Shown piece after piece: positions 28,999 through 37,959 of a DNA stretch of 64,000 nt. The notes under the pieces are model-generated. The model did no database searches. It was not told where the DNA came from and worked only from the letters and a program-made list of their open reading frames with translations. The DNA lies in the NCBI GenBank assembly GCA_900318795.1, contig ONLU01000009.1, forward strand, positions 62,001-126,000, read 5' to 3'. Every line of letters starts with the position of its first letter. Within the stretch, counting starts at the first letter, position 1. The stretch is from an uncultured Prevotellaceae bacterium (GTDB lineage Bacteria; Bacteroidota; Bacteroidia; Bacteroidales; Bacteroidaceae). The position numbers were made by a program, and so were the translations under genes.

Positions 28999-29772
28999 AT
29001 GTCAGAAATAAGCCCAAAAGCCGAAGTAAGCCCCAAGGCAAAAATCGGCAACAACTGCAAGATATTCCCCTTCGCCTATATCGAGGACGATGTGGTGATT
29101 GGTGACAACTGTATCATATTCCCCTTTGTCAGCATCTGCAACGGTACCCGCATGGGCAACGGCAACAAGGTGCACCAGGGAACGGTCATTGCTGCCCTCC
29201 CACAGGATTTCGAGTTCCGGGGTGAGAAGACAGAGTGTGTCATTGGCAACAACAACATCTTCCGTGAGAATGTCGTGATCAATCGTGCTACCCATACTGG
29301 AGGCCAGACCGTGATAGGCAACGACAATGTGCTCATGGAGGGTGCACATATCTCGCACGACACCAAGGTGGGCAACCGCTGTGTCTTTGGCTATGGTACC
29401 AAGATTGCCGGTGACTGTGAGATAGAGGATGGTGTCATCTTCTCATCGTCTGTCATCGAGAATGCAAAGACCCGCGTGGGACAGGGCTCTATGATACAGG
29501 CCGGCACCTCTTTCTCCAAGGATGTGCCTCCATATATTATATGTACGCGCGATTGCCAATATGGTGGTGTCAACATGCAGGTAGCCCATCAGCATGGAGT
29601 TGATGAGAAGACCTTGAAACACATTGCCAATGCCTATCGTTTGGTGTTCCATGGCAAGACGGCACTCTTCGATGCGGTCAACCAGATTGAGGAACAGGTT
29701 CCTGATGGTCCTTTCATCCGTCATGTCATCGAGTTCCTCCGCGCTACAAAGTTAGGCATTATCACCAAGTAG
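28999..29772 (+). CDS. lpxA: LpxA-like UDP-GlcNAc O-acyltransferase, divergent
   Basis: 257 residues of left-handed beta-helix hexapeptide repeats (IGNNCKIFPFAYIEDDVVIGDN and on) plus the C-terminal helical tail of LpxA (HIANAYRLVFHGKTA). The landmarks LPQDFEFRGEKTECVIGNNN, INRATHTGGQT and LMEGAHISHDTKVGN correspond to substrate- and acyl-binding parts, with the catalytic-type His in AHISHD. LpxA adds the first 3-hydroxyacyl chain of lipid A. Two features are unusual. It is not next to lpxC/fabZ or lpxD but behind an efflux operon, and the segment that normally carries an HQF motif reads IENAKTRVGQGS. It may be a second paralogue with a different acceptor. Confidence 0.75.
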   Translation: MSEISPKAEVSPKAKIGNNCKIFPFAYIEDDVVIGDNCIIFPFVSICNGTRMGNGNKVHQGTVIAALPQDFEFRGEKTECVIGNNNIFRENVVINRATHTGGQTVIGNDNVLMEGAHISHDTKVGNRCVFGYGTKIAGDCEIEDGVIFSSSVIENAKTRVGQGSMIQAGTSFSKDVPPYIICTRDCQYGGVNMQVAHQHGVDEKTLKHIANAYRLVFHGKTALFDAVNQIEEQVPDGPFIRHVIEFLRATKLGIITK

Positions 29773-29895
29773 GCTCATGTGTTCTTGTACATGCGAGCAA
29801 CTATTTTGCGTGATAATAGACCTATTAAAAGAGGTGTAGGCTGTTTTGAACATTTTTGGCGAAAAAGGCGACGTCTTAATATCATAAAAAATGTT

Positions 29896-29903
29896 TAATT
29901 TTG
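29896..29903 (+). promoter_or_regulatory. Predicted -7 element upstream of AraC-type regulator
   Basis: TAATTTTG 27 nt before the ATG at 29931, just after the only sizeable gap (29773-29930) before the biosynthetic cluster. I see no clear -33 element. The rest of the gap shows nothing recognisable. Confidence 0.45.
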
Positions 29904-29930
29904 CAGCCAAAAATTTAACGAAGCGAAAAT

Positions 29931-30815
29931 ATGGCTGAAACAAACGCGCTGTTGGCAGGCCAGGAGCCGACACTCAACATCGAGGACGAGGTGATTTTTC
30001 TCGATAGCCTGAACGAAGTTGAGACATTGTCGACTCTCTCTCCTGTGAAGATGGATTATAATGCCATCGTCCATTGCCGTCGTGGTCGGGTGTTGCTCGA
30101 ACTTGGCGGCAACCAGCAGGTAAAGGTGACAGCAGGACAAATGCTCTTGGTTCCCGCCCAGAAACTGATGCACCCCATGATGGTGAGTACTGATGTGGAT
30201 GCGGGAGTTCTGCTGGTCAGCGATAGCGTGCTGAAGTCGGTATTGGGAACGCAGATAGATATCTGGAATCGGGCTATGTATCTGCATGAAACCTACGTGA
30301 TAGACATCAGCAGCTGGTCCCATGCGATGGAAAGCCATGCTCATAGCGTGTTTAAAGGGGAGAACCTGGCATTGTTCCGCGAGTTTGTACTTGCATTTCT
30401 GCGCGTCTACTTGCTGATCGTCTGCGAGGAACTGCTACAACAAAGCAAGGCTTCCCTCAGCGGCAATGTGTTGTCGACAGACCGCGAGAAACGGATCTTC
30501 AGTTCGTTCCTCGACTTGTTGCAACATGAGCAGCAGAAGCGTCGTCAGGTGAGCTACTATGCAGAACGACTCTGCATCACATCGAAATACCTGTCTACGA
30601 TATGCCGCAATGTCAGCGGAAAGTCGCCCATGCGCTGGATAACGGACAGCGTGATGGAAGACTGCTATGCTTTGCTTCGTAACACCAATTTGTCAGTCAA
30701 GGAGATCTCCATTCGATTGGGCTTTCCCAACTCGTCGTTCTTCGGCCAGTATTTCAGGGAACAGGCTGCCCAGACTCCGATGGGGTATCGTAATAAATAT
30801 AGAAGTCAACTCTAA
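29931..30815 (+). CDS. AraC-family transcriptional regulator
   Basis: 294 residues. The N-terminal half is a cupin-like sensor (IVHCRRGRVLLELGGNQQVKVTAGQMLLVP). The C-terminal ~95 residues carry the two helix-turn-helix motifs of AraC/XylS proteins: YYAERLCITSKYLSTICRNVSG and VKEISIRLGFPNSSFFGQYFRE, ending TPMGYRN. The next gene starts 3 nt after its stop and the rest of the fatty-acid-like cluster follows on the same strand, so it is the likely local regulator. The ligand is unknown; the sensor half is not of the arabinose type. Confidence 0.9.
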   Translation: MAETNALLAGQEPTLNIEDEVIFLDSLNEVETLSTLSPVKMDYNAIVHCRRGRVLLELGGNQQVKVTAGQMLLVPAQKLMHPMMVSTDVDAGVLLVSDSVLKSVLGTQIDIWNRAMYLHETYVIDISSWSHAMESHAHSVFKGENLALFREFVLAFLRVYLLIVCEELLQQSKASLSGNVLSTDREKRIFSSFLDLLQHEQQKRRQVSYYAERLCITSKYLSTICRNVSGKSPMRWITDSVMEDCYALLRNTNLSVKEISIRLGFPNSSFFGQYFREQAAQTPMGYRNKYRSQL

Positions 30816-30818
30816 GGT

Positions 30819-31976
30819 ATGGGTAGAATCGATGTAGTAAAGATAGGATCCAAACGTGAGTTACACGATTTTATTCGTGTACCTTATCATATTTATGAGC
30901 ATTGTCCGCAGTATGTGCCCGACTTGGAAAGCAGCATCTGCGAATTGTTCGATCCTCAGAAGAATCCCGCCTTTGAGTTCTCGCATATCCAGCCTTTTGT
31001 TGCCTATAGGGTAGGGGACGACGACTCGTCCAAGATTCCTGTAGGACGTATTGTCGGTATTATCAATCGCAAGGCCAACGAACGCTGGCAGACACGTCAT
31101 GTGCGTTTTGCTCTGATTGAGTTCGTTGACGATGAGGAAGTGTCCAGGGCACTGGTCGATGCCGTTGCCCAATGGGGACGGTCGTTTGGCATGGATGCCA
31201 TTGAAGGTCCTATGGGCATTACCGATTTCGACAAGGAGGGCATGCTCGTGGAAGATTTCAACCTGACGGGAACCATGAATACCATCTACAATCCAGCCTA
31301 CTATCCGCGCCACATGGAAGCATTGGGCTTCCGAAAGGCTGTCGACTGGCTGCAAGTGCGCATCCAGGTTCCTCAGGAAGTCCCTGTCCGCTATGCCAGA
31401 ACAGCGCAGTATGCCCGTGAACAGATTGGATTGCGGGTCATCAAATTGACGAACAGTGACATTATTAAGGGTGGTTATGGGAAAAAGGTCTTCGACTTGC
31501 TGAATACGGCCTATCATTCCATTTTTGGTTTCTCGGAACTGTCAGAGCGCCAAGTGAATGACTTCCTGGACAAGTATATCAAGCTGATAGACAAAAAACT
31601 GATTCCGGTAGTGGTCAACGACCAGGAGGAGATTGTGGGCGTGGCTATCACGATGGGATGTTTCTCGCATGCCATGCAGAAGGCAAAAGGTCGTTTGTGG
31701 CCCATCGGTTGGTGGCATCTGCTCAAAGCCATGAAATGGCAGCGGGAGGAAAGCGCTGAGATGCTGCTTGTCGCTGTACGTCCTGACTATCAAGGCATGG
31801 GTGTCAACGCCCTGTTCTTCGACGATTTGATACCCATCTACAATCAGTATGGCTTCCGTTGGGCTGAGACGGGACCCCAACTGGAGGACAATGTGCGCGA
31901 ATTGTCTCAGTGGAAACCGCTGAATCCGGAATTCGTCAAGCGTCGTCGCTGCTTTATCAAGGAGATTAGCGCGTAG
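30819..31976 (+). CDS. GNAT-superfamily-like acyltransferase of unknown substrate
   Basis: 385 residues, cytoplasmic. It has the pattern of a large, two-lobed GNAT-related family: YHIYEHCPQYVPDLES, FDPQKNPAFEFSHIQPFVAYR, PVGRIVGIINR, then GPMGITDFDKEGMLVEDF and YNPAYYPRHMEALGFRKA. The second lobe has VAVRPDYQGMGVNALFFDD, an acyl-CoA pyrophosphate-loop-like motif. Members often sit with lipid genes, and the bacterial ceramide synthase type of N-acyltransferase is, as far as I recall, GNAT-related. Placement before a ketosynthase and a dedicated ACP suggests transfer of an acyl chain to an amine, but this is inference. No membrane segment is seen. Confidence 0.65.
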   Translation: MGRIDVVKIGSKRELHDFIRVPYHIYEHCPQYVPDLESSICELFDPQKNPAFEFSHIQPFVAYRVGDDDSSKIPVGRIVGIINRKANERWQTRHVRFALIEFVDDEEVSRALVDAVAQWGRSFGMDAIEGPMGITDFDKEGMLVEDFNLTGTMNTIYNPAYYPRHMEALGFRKAVDWLQVRIQVPQEVPVRYARTAQYAREQIGLRVIKLTNSDIIKGGYGKKVFDLLNTAYHSIFGFSELSERQVNDFLDKYIKLIDKKLIPVVVNDQEEIVGVAITMGCFSHAMQKAKGRLWPIGWWHLLKAMKWQREESAEMLLVAVRPDYQGMGVNALFFDDLIPIYNQYGFRWAETGPQLEDNVRELSQWKPLNPEFVKRRRCFIKEISA

Positions 31977-32018
31977 CGGAAAGAATATTTGTGAAATCAT
32001 TGAAAATAAAAAGAAAAT

Positions 32019-33239
32019 ATGGAAAACAGAGTAGTAATCACAGGAATGGGCATTTGGTCGTGCATCGGTACGACGCTTGACGAAGTGCGCCAGTCTTTGT
32101 TTGAAGGACGTAGTGGCATCGTTTTTAGCCAGGAGCGCAAGGACGCAGGTTTCCGTTCGCCCATCTGTGCCAATGTGCCAAAAGCAGATTTGAAGAAAGT
32201 GTTGAGTCGCAATGTTCGTCAGATGATGCCTGAGGAGGCTCAGTATGCCTATATGGCTACTGTGCAGGCCCTGGAACAGGCTAAGCTGACACAAGACTAT
32301 ATTGACAGCCATGAGGTAGGTGTCATCTATGGCAATGACTCTGTGGCTGAGGCTACGATGGTTGCCATGGACAAGTTCCGTCAGGTAGGCTCGACGGCAG
32401 CCTGTGGCTCTGGAGCCATCTTCCAGTCCATGAACTCTACTGTGACCATGAACCTGGCCACATTGTTCCACCTGAAGGGTATCAACCTCACTGCCTCTGC
32501 TGCTTGTGCCAGCGGTTCTCAGTCGCTCGGACTGGGCTACCTGCTCATCAAGAACGGACTGCAAGACTGCATCGTCTGTGGTGGTGCTGAGGAGAACAAT
32601 ATGTATGGCATTGCCTCGTTCGATGCCCTGCAGACCTTCTCTACACGCATCGATGCCCCTGCCAAGGCAAGCCGCCCCTTCGACCGCGACCGCGACGGAC
32701 TGGTGCCCAGCGGTGGTGCTGCCACACTGATCATCGAGAGCTATGACCATGCTGTACGTCGTGGTGCTCCCATCCTGGCTGAGATCCTCGGTTGGGGATT
32801 CTCCGGCAATGGTGACCACATCTCTACACCCAATGTGGAAGGTCCCACCCGTTCGCTGCTGCGCTCGCTGGAGAGTGCAGGCATCTCACCCCGCGAAATC
32901 GGTTATGTGAACGCCCATGCCACCTCTACGCCTATTGGTGACAGTCGTGAGGCTGAGGCTATCGCAAGCGTGTTCGGGGACTATCGTGTTCCTGTGACCT
33001 CTACGAAGAGCCAGACGGGTCATGAGATGTGGATGGCCGGTGCTTCAGAGATTATCTACTCGATGCTGATGATGAAGAACGACTTCATTGCCGGTTCTAT
33101 CAACTTCGAGAATCCTGATGAGGTTACTCAGTGCATCAACGTCATTCCCGAGACTCGTCAGGAGCACTTCGACATCTTCCTGAGCAACTCGTTCGGATTT
33201 GGTGGTACCAACTCGACGCTGATCGTCAAAAACTGCTGA
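32019..33239 (+). CDS. Beta-ketoacyl-[ACP] synthase (FabF-like) of a specialised lipid cluster
   Basis: 406 residues, thiolase fold. The Cys-His-His catalytic triad is complete: Cys in SAACASGSQSLGLG, His in NAHATSTPIGD and His in KSQTGHEMWMAG, so it should condense malonyl-ACP rather than be a chain-length factor. The start MENRVVITGMGIWSCIGTT is typical. It differs from housekeeping FabF in the GHEMWMAGASE segment, where GAAG is usual. The dedicated ACP and dehydratase follow. No second ketosynthase or chain-length-factor gene is present nearby, unlike complete aryl-polyene clusters. Confidence 0.9.
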   Translation: MENRVVITGMGIWSCIGTTLDEVRQSLFEGRSGIVFSQERKDAGFRSPICANVPKADLKKVLSRNVRQMMPEEAQYAYMATVQALEQAKLTQDYIDSHEVGVIYGNDSVAEATMVAMDKFRQVGSTAACGSGAIFQSMNSTVTMNLATLFHLKGINLTASAACASGSQSLGLGYLLIKNGLQDCIVCGGAEENNMYGIASFDALQTFSTRIDAPAKASRPFDRDRDGLVPSGGAATLIIESYDHAVRRGAPILAEILGWGFSGNGDHISTPNVEGPTRSLLRSLESAGISPREIGYVNAHATSTPIGDSREAEAIASVFGDYRVPVTSTKSQTGHEMWMAGASEIIYSMLMMKNDFIAGSINFENPDEVTQCINVIPETRQEHFDIFLSNSFGFGGTNSTLIVKNC

Positions 33240-33243
33240 TATC

Positions 33244-33297
33244 GGATAATAAACAGTAAATAGAAAATATATTGTAAATTGTAAAATTTTAAATGTC
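33244..33297 (+). repeat. AT-rich period-7 spacer before the ACP gene
   Basis: 54-nt gap with heptamer-like units in two short runs: GTAAATA-GAAAATA and GTAAATT-GTAAAAT-TTTAAAT. No promoter is identifiable in it. Confidence 0.5.
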
Positions 33298-33543
33298 ATG
33301 ACAAGAGAAGAAATTATCGCACAAGTAAACAGCCTGCTGGCTGAAGAGTTTGAAGTTGAAGAGAGTGAGTTCACACCCGATGCTAACCTGAAAGAGACCC
33401 TCAGCCTCGACAGTATTAACCTCGTAGACCTCATCGCACTGGTGCAGTTCAACTACAAAATCACCATCCCTGTAGAGGACCTGAAGAAGATCCAGACCTT
33501 CAACAACCTTTACGACTACATTGAGGAGCATCAGGCTGCATGA
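33298..33543 (+). CDS. Acyl carrier protein
   Basis: 81 residues, four-helix carrier. The phosphopantetheine attachment Ser is in LSLDSINLVDLIALV (about residue 39); the usual DSL is DSI here. It is flanked by acidic helices (LLAEEFEVEESEF, FNNLYDYIEEH) for docking partner enzymes. It differs from housekeeping AcpP and lies between the cluster ketosynthase and dehydratase, so it should carry the growing chain of this pathway. Its stop codon overlaps the dehydratase start (ATGA at 33540-33543), implying translational coupling. No phosphopantetheinyl transferase gene is in the window. Confidence 0.93.
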   Translation: MTREEIIAQVNSLLAEEFEVEESEFTPDANLKETLSLDSINLVDLIALVQFNYKITIPVEDLKKIQTFNNLYDYIEEHQAA

Positions 33544-33962
33544 TATACAGCGGTGATGACATCAAACGGCTGATACCCCAGCGCTATCCGTTCATGATGG
33601 TGGATACGCTGGAGGAGCGTGACGGTAAGAGTGCTGCCGCTACCCTTGAGGTACGGCAGGACAATTACTTTATGCTGCCCGACCAGACGATGGCAGAGAC
33701 AGGACTCATCGAGCACATCGCACAGTCCTGCTCAGCCTTGGCGGGTAGCCTGGCATTGTCTCCTGAGTCATCGGCTCCTCCTGTGGGCATCATTGGCGAA
33801 GTGAAACATTTTGCCTGCCATCGTCGTCCGCGTCTGGGCGAGCGACTTGATACCGTAGTCTCTTTCGACATGACGTTTGGCAACGTCACACTGGCCACTG
33901 GCCATACTTCCGTAGGCGATGACCCCGTCGCTGAGGTTAAACTGAAAATATTCATGAAATGA
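33540..33962 (+). CDS. Hotdog-fold 3-hydroxyacyl-ACP dehydratase-like protein (ApeP/FabZ type)
   Basis: 140 residues. The N-terminus IKRLIPQRYPFMMVDTLEE aligns with FabZ, but PHRYPF reads PQRYPF and the FabZ catalytic GHFPGxP segment is missing; MLPDQTMAET stands in its place. The helix GLIEHIAQSCSALAG keeps the ExxAQ pattern with the acidic catalytic residue. Loss of GHFPG is also a feature I associate with the ApeP-like dehydratases of aryl-polyene loci, so activity may be kept with altered geometry. It overlaps ACP upstream and the MMPL exporter downstream by ATGA junctions. Confidence 0.8.
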   Translation: MIYSGDDIKRLIPQRYPFMMVDTLEERDGKSAAATLEVRQDNYFMLPDQTMAETGLIEHIAQSCSALAGSLALSPESSAPPVGIIGEVKHFACHRRPRLGERLDTVVSFDMTFGNVTLATGHTSVGDDPVAEVKLKIFMK

Positions 33963-36391
33963 CCCACTTGTTGATCCGTCTCGCTCAGTATTTCCGCAGC
34001 CATCAGCTCGTCTGCTGGCTGTCCATGGTGGCTTTGTTTGCCTTCTTCGGTTACTTTGCCACCCGGATACATTTGGAGGAAGACATCAACAAGCTGATGC
34101 CCTCGTCCAAGAACGAGGATGGTACCACCAAGTTGGCTTTTGCAGACTTGAAAATCAAGGATAAGGTATTCCTGTTGTTCGAGGGAGAACATGCTGACAG
34201 CCTGGCTGAAACGTGCGATGCGTTCGTTGAGTCACTCACCAGGAGCGACTCTGCCAGCCAGACCATAGGCGATGTGTTCTACCGCTTGGACGAAGACTTG
34301 ATGCCTGATGCCATTGACTATATGGCGGAACACATTCCCGCCTATATTGACACCTCTGCCTATGCGAGGTTTGACACCTTGCTCACCCGCGAGCATTTCG
34401 TACGTCAGATGCAACAGAACCGCGACGACCTGACGGGCGAGTTTGGCAGCATGTTCCCGGAACTCATCCAGATGGACCCGATGGGCATGCGCAGCGTATT
34501 GGCAGAACAGCTGGCACCCCTGATGAGTGCTGGCAACTACAAAACCATTGATAACCACTTTTTTGTTCCCGACTCAACGGTCTGCATCGCCTTTATCACC
34601 CCTCGCTATTCTGCCACCAATACCGGACAGGGCTCTGCCATGTTCCAGATGCTGAACGAGCTGATAGACCAGTATGCCAAGAGTCATCCGCAGGTGCGCA
34701 TCAGCTATCATGGGACACCTGCCAGTGGCTATTATAACTCTACACAGATCAAGCACGATCTGACGACTACAATAGCAGGGGCACTCGTCTTGGTGCTGCT
34801 ATTCCTGCTGTATTGCTTCCGTCGCTGGGATACCATCCCTCTGTTGTTATTACCCGTCGCCTTTGGCACTTTGTTTGGCTTGGCCATGATGTACTGGCTC
34901 AAAGGCGAATTCTCACTTCTGGCCTTGGGCATTGGTGGTGTGGTGCTGGGGGTGGCCATGAGCTATGTGCTCCATGTCCTGACGCATCACCAGTATGTCA
35001 GCGACCCTGAACAACTGTTGCGCGACCAGGTAAAACCTGTACTGCTGGGCTGCATCACCACCATCGGTTCCTTTGCGGGTCTGTTGTTCGTCAATACCGA
35101 CCTGCTGCGCGACTTTGGCTTGTTTGCTGCCTTTGCCATCCTGGGCACCACTTTGTTCTCGCTCATCTGGCTGCCTCAGATGCTGTCCAGCAAGACCAGT
35201 CAGCATGCTTTCAGCTGGCTGGATCGTATCAATGCCTATCCTTTCGACCGCAAACGGCCTCTGCTGGTCGCTATCTTGATGGTCGTCCTGCTGGGTGTGG
35301 GTGCCTATCTGGTGGGGGGAACTCATTTCGATGCTGACATGCACAACCTGGGCTACGAGGCTGAGATTACGGAGCATTCCGAGAACCTGCTTCGCGACAA
35401 GACCTATACAGGCGACAAAACCAAATACTTTGCCAGTCAGGGGCGTACCATGGAGGAGGCCATTGACCACTTTGCCATCTTGGACCATAAGCTCGATTCG
35501 CTGCAGCGCATCGGACTGGTGAAGAGCTATACCCATACCAATCAGCTGCTGGTGGCACTCCATACACAGCAGCAGCGCATCGATGCCTGGCATCGTTACT
35601 GGACTCCGGAACGTCAGGCTACCGTTCGCAAACTCATCAACGAGACGGCTTCCCAAGCCGGACTGAATCCCGAGGCTTTCAATGCTTTCTTTGAGGCTGC
35701 CAATGCCGATTACCAGCCTGACGCGCTCTACAAGGCAGCACTCATCCCCGAGGGCTATCTCTCCACCCTGACCGAACAGTCATACGGTGGCGACTATCTG
35801 GTGTTTACTTCTGTCCGCTGCCAGAACGACTCTGTGCGCAGCAGCGACAGCGACTATATCCGTATCTGTGATGCCGTCAGCAGCAATCCCAACCTGCTCG
35901 TGCTCGATACCTATTATTATACGACAGACACGCTGATTCAGATGAGCCGGGACTTCGACACCCTGCAGTGGTTGTCCATGGCTTTTGTCTTCGTCGTGCT
36001 GCTCCTGTCGTTCCGTTTCAACGTCAAGTACACGGTGCTGGGCTTTGCACCCATCTTGCTCAGCTGGCTCATCGTGTTAGGTGTCATGAACTTGTTCGGA
36101 GTACAGTTCAACCTCATCAGCATCATCATTTCCACCTTTATCTTCGGTATAGGTGTCGACTACAGCATCTTTGTGATGAACGGTCTGATCAATCAGAACC
36201 TGCAATACCACAAGACGGCTGTACTACTCTCTGCTATCATTCTGATCGTGACTGTCAGTAGCATGTTGCTGGCTCAGCATCCTGCCATTCGCAGCGTAGG
36301 CTTCTCTACACTCGTAGGCCTGCTCTCTGCGGTGATTCTTGCCTATGTCCTCCAACCTGCTGTGTTCCGATGGCTGCAAAAAGGAAAATAG
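33959..36391 (+). CDS. MMPL/RND-type lipid exporter
   Basis: 810 residues with 12 predicted membrane helices in two sets of six, each preceded by a long periplasmic loop (about 30-260 and 430-650). ALGIGGVVLGVAMSYVLHVL in the first half and IISTFIFGIGVDYSIFVMNGL in the second carry the conserved Gly/Asp motifs of the COG4258/MMPL exporters. Related exporters occur in aryl-polyene, flexirubin and xanthomonadin loci, where they are thought to move the lipid product across the inner membrane. The start overlaps the dehydratase stop (ATGA), so it belongs to the same operon. Confidence 0.88.
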   Translation: MTHLLIRLAQYFRSHQLVCWLSMVALFAFFGYFATRIHLEEDINKLMPSSKNEDGTTKLAFADLKIKDKVFLLFEGEHADSLAETCDAFVESLTRSDSASQTIGDVFYRLDEDLMPDAIDYMAEHIPAYIDTSAYARFDTLLTREHFVRQMQQNRDDLTGEFGSMFPELIQMDPMGMRSVLAEQLAPLMSAGNYKTIDNHFFVPDSTVCIAFITPRYSATNTGQGSAMFQMLNELIDQYAKSHPQVRISYHGTPASGYYNSTQIKHDLTTTIAGALVLVLLFLLYCFRRWDTIPLLLLPVAFGTLFGLAMMYWLKGEFSLLALGIGGVVLGVAMSYVLHVLTHHQYVSDPEQLLRDQVKPVLLGCITTIGSFAGLLFVNTDLLRDFGLFAAFAILGTTLFSLIWLPQMLSSKTSQHAFSWLDRINAYPFDRKRPLLVAILMVVLLGVGAYLVGGTHFDADMHNLGYEAEITEHSENLLRDKTYTGDKTKYFASQGRTMEEAIDHFAILDHKLDSLQRIGLVKSYTHTNQLLVALHTQQQRIDAWHRYWTPERQATVRKLINETASQAGLNPEAFNAFFEAANADYQPDALYKAALIPEGYLSTLTEQSYGGDYLVFTSVRCQNDSVRSSDSDYIRICDAVSSNPNLLVLDTYYYTTDTLIQMSRDFDTLQWLSMAFVFVVLLLSFRFNVKYTVLGFAPILLSWLIVLGVMNLFGVQFNLISIIISTFIFGIGVDYSIFVMNGLINQNLQYHKTAVLLSAIILIVTVSSMLLAQHPAIRSVGFSTLVGLLSAVILAYVLQPAVFRWLQKGK

Positions 36392-36464
36392 GTCAATAGT
36401 ACAATTGTGAAGCCAATTGTAAACAGTAAATCGTAAAAAAATCCAATTAGTCAAATCAAGTGAG

Positions 36465-37877
36465 GTGAAGTACGACGTAGTAATCATAGGCAGTGGACTC
36501 GGAGGTCTCATCTGTGCCCGTCAACTGGCACAGCGGGGGCGTAGCGTGGTGGTGCTCGAGCGTCAGCGCATACCGGGCGGATGCCTGCAGAGCTATCGTC
36601 GTGGTGAACTGGAGTTTGACACGGGGCTGCACTATGTGGGGGGCCTGGACGAGGGACAGTCCTTGCACGATGCTTTCCAGTCACTGGGCTTGCTGAGCCT
36701 GCCTTGGCAACGACTCGATGCTGATGGCTTCGACCTCATCACCATAGGCAACCAGACATACCCCCTGGCTGAGGGCTTCGACCATTTTGCGGACACCTTG
36801 GCTGCCTTCTTCCCGCAGGAGCGCAGTGCACTGCGTCAGTTCGTGACGATGCTGCGCCAGTTGCCACCCATGGAACAGAGCTTCCAGGTCAATGCCTACG
36901 ACTACCTGACATCTCTCTTCCACGACCCGTTGCTGGTCAACGTGGTGTCTGCTGCTGCCATGAGGATGGAACTGCGTCGCGAGTCTCTGCCGCTGTTCAC
37001 CTTTGCCCATGGCTTGAGCAGCTACATCCAGAGCAGTTGGCGACTGAAGGGCAGTGGCCAGCTCATCGTCGATTCTCTCATCCGTGATATCGAGGCTGCT
37101 GGGGGCGAGGTGTGCTGTCAGACTGAGGTGTGTGAGATGCGGGAGGCTGATGGTCGTATTGCCGCTGTCCTGTGCCAGGATGACAGGTCCTTCGAGGGCG
37201 ACCTCTTCGTCAGCGATGTCCATCCCCAGCTGACTCTGGGCTGGCTGAAGGAGTCGCAAGTGCTGAAGAACATGTTCCGTCGTCGCATCAATCGCTTGAA
37301 GAATACGTATGGCATGTTCACCGTCTCTCTGGTGCTGCGTGCAGACACGCTGCCCTATTTCAACCACAACAAGTATGTCTATCGGGAGGCTGACGTATGG
37401 ACGTTCTCTGAGCAGACTGACGGAGTGGGGGGTGTCATGGTCAGCGCTCGTGTACCGGAAGATGGCTCGGCATTTGTTCGTCAGATAGACTTGCTGACAC
37501 CGCTGCCCTGGTCTTGGTGCCAGGCTTGGGAGCATACCCGGGTGGGACGACGTGGTGCTGACTACGAACAGCAGAAAGACCGGCTGGCTGACGCGTGCAT
37601 CCTGCTGGCAGAACGGGTCCTTCCCGGACTGCGTGACATGGTGGAGAAGCGCTATACCAGCACTCCCCTGACGTGGCGCGACTATACGCTGTCACCTTGT
37701 GGCTCAGCCTTTGGGGTCCGGAAAGACTGTCGTCATCCGCTGATGACCATGCTGTCCACCAAGACGCCCATCCCCAATCTGCTGCTGACAGGCCAGAGCC
37801 TGATGCTGCACGGACTGGAGGGGGTCACCATGACAGCCCTCAGCACCGTAGAGGAAATCACGAAAGGGGAGAGTTGA
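36465..37877 (+). CDS. FAD-dependent CrtI/phytoene-desaturase-like oxidoreductase
   Basis: 470 residues starting at a GTG (36465). The N-terminal dinucleotide-binding motif is VVIIGSGLGGLICARQLAQR with VVVLERQRIPGGCLQSY, and the C-terminal FAD motif is PNLLLTGQSLMLHGLEGV. This is the amine-oxidase/CrtI superfamily, which desaturates or isomerises polyene chains or oxidises amines. In a cluster with ketosynthase, ACP and dehydratase it is the candidate for making extra double bonds. The 73-nt gap before it contains period-7 AT-rich sequence (GTAAACA, GTAAATC, GTAAAAA). Confidence 0.87.
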   Translation: MKYDVVIIGSGLGGLICARQLAQRGRSVVVLERQRIPGGCLQSYRRGELEFDTGLHYVGGLDEGQSLHDAFQSLGLLSLPWQRLDADGFDLITIGNQTYPLAEGFDHFADTLAAFFPQERSALRQFVTMLRQLPPMEQSFQVNAYDYLTSLFHDPLLVNVVSAAAMRMELRRESLPLFTFAHGLSSYIQSSWRLKGSGQLIVDSLIRDIEAAGGEVCCQTEVCEMREADGRIAAVLCQDDRSFEGDLFVSDVHPQLTLGWLKESQVLKNMFRRRINRLKNTYGMFTVSLVLRADTLPYFNHNKYVYREADVWTFSEQTDGVGGVMVSARVPEDGSAFVRQIDLLTPLPWSWCQAWEHTRVGRRGADYEQQKDRLADACILLAERVLPGLRDMVEKRYTSTPLTWRDYTLSPCGSAFGVRKDCRHPLMTMLSTKTPIPNLLLTGQSLMLHGLEGVTMTALSTVEEITKGES

Positions 37878-37959
37878 GGAATCAGGTGTAAGAACTTCGT
37901 GACTGCGAAGATTCGTAAAGAGAATAAAAAGTTGAATAGTTAAATTGTAAATTGAATAG

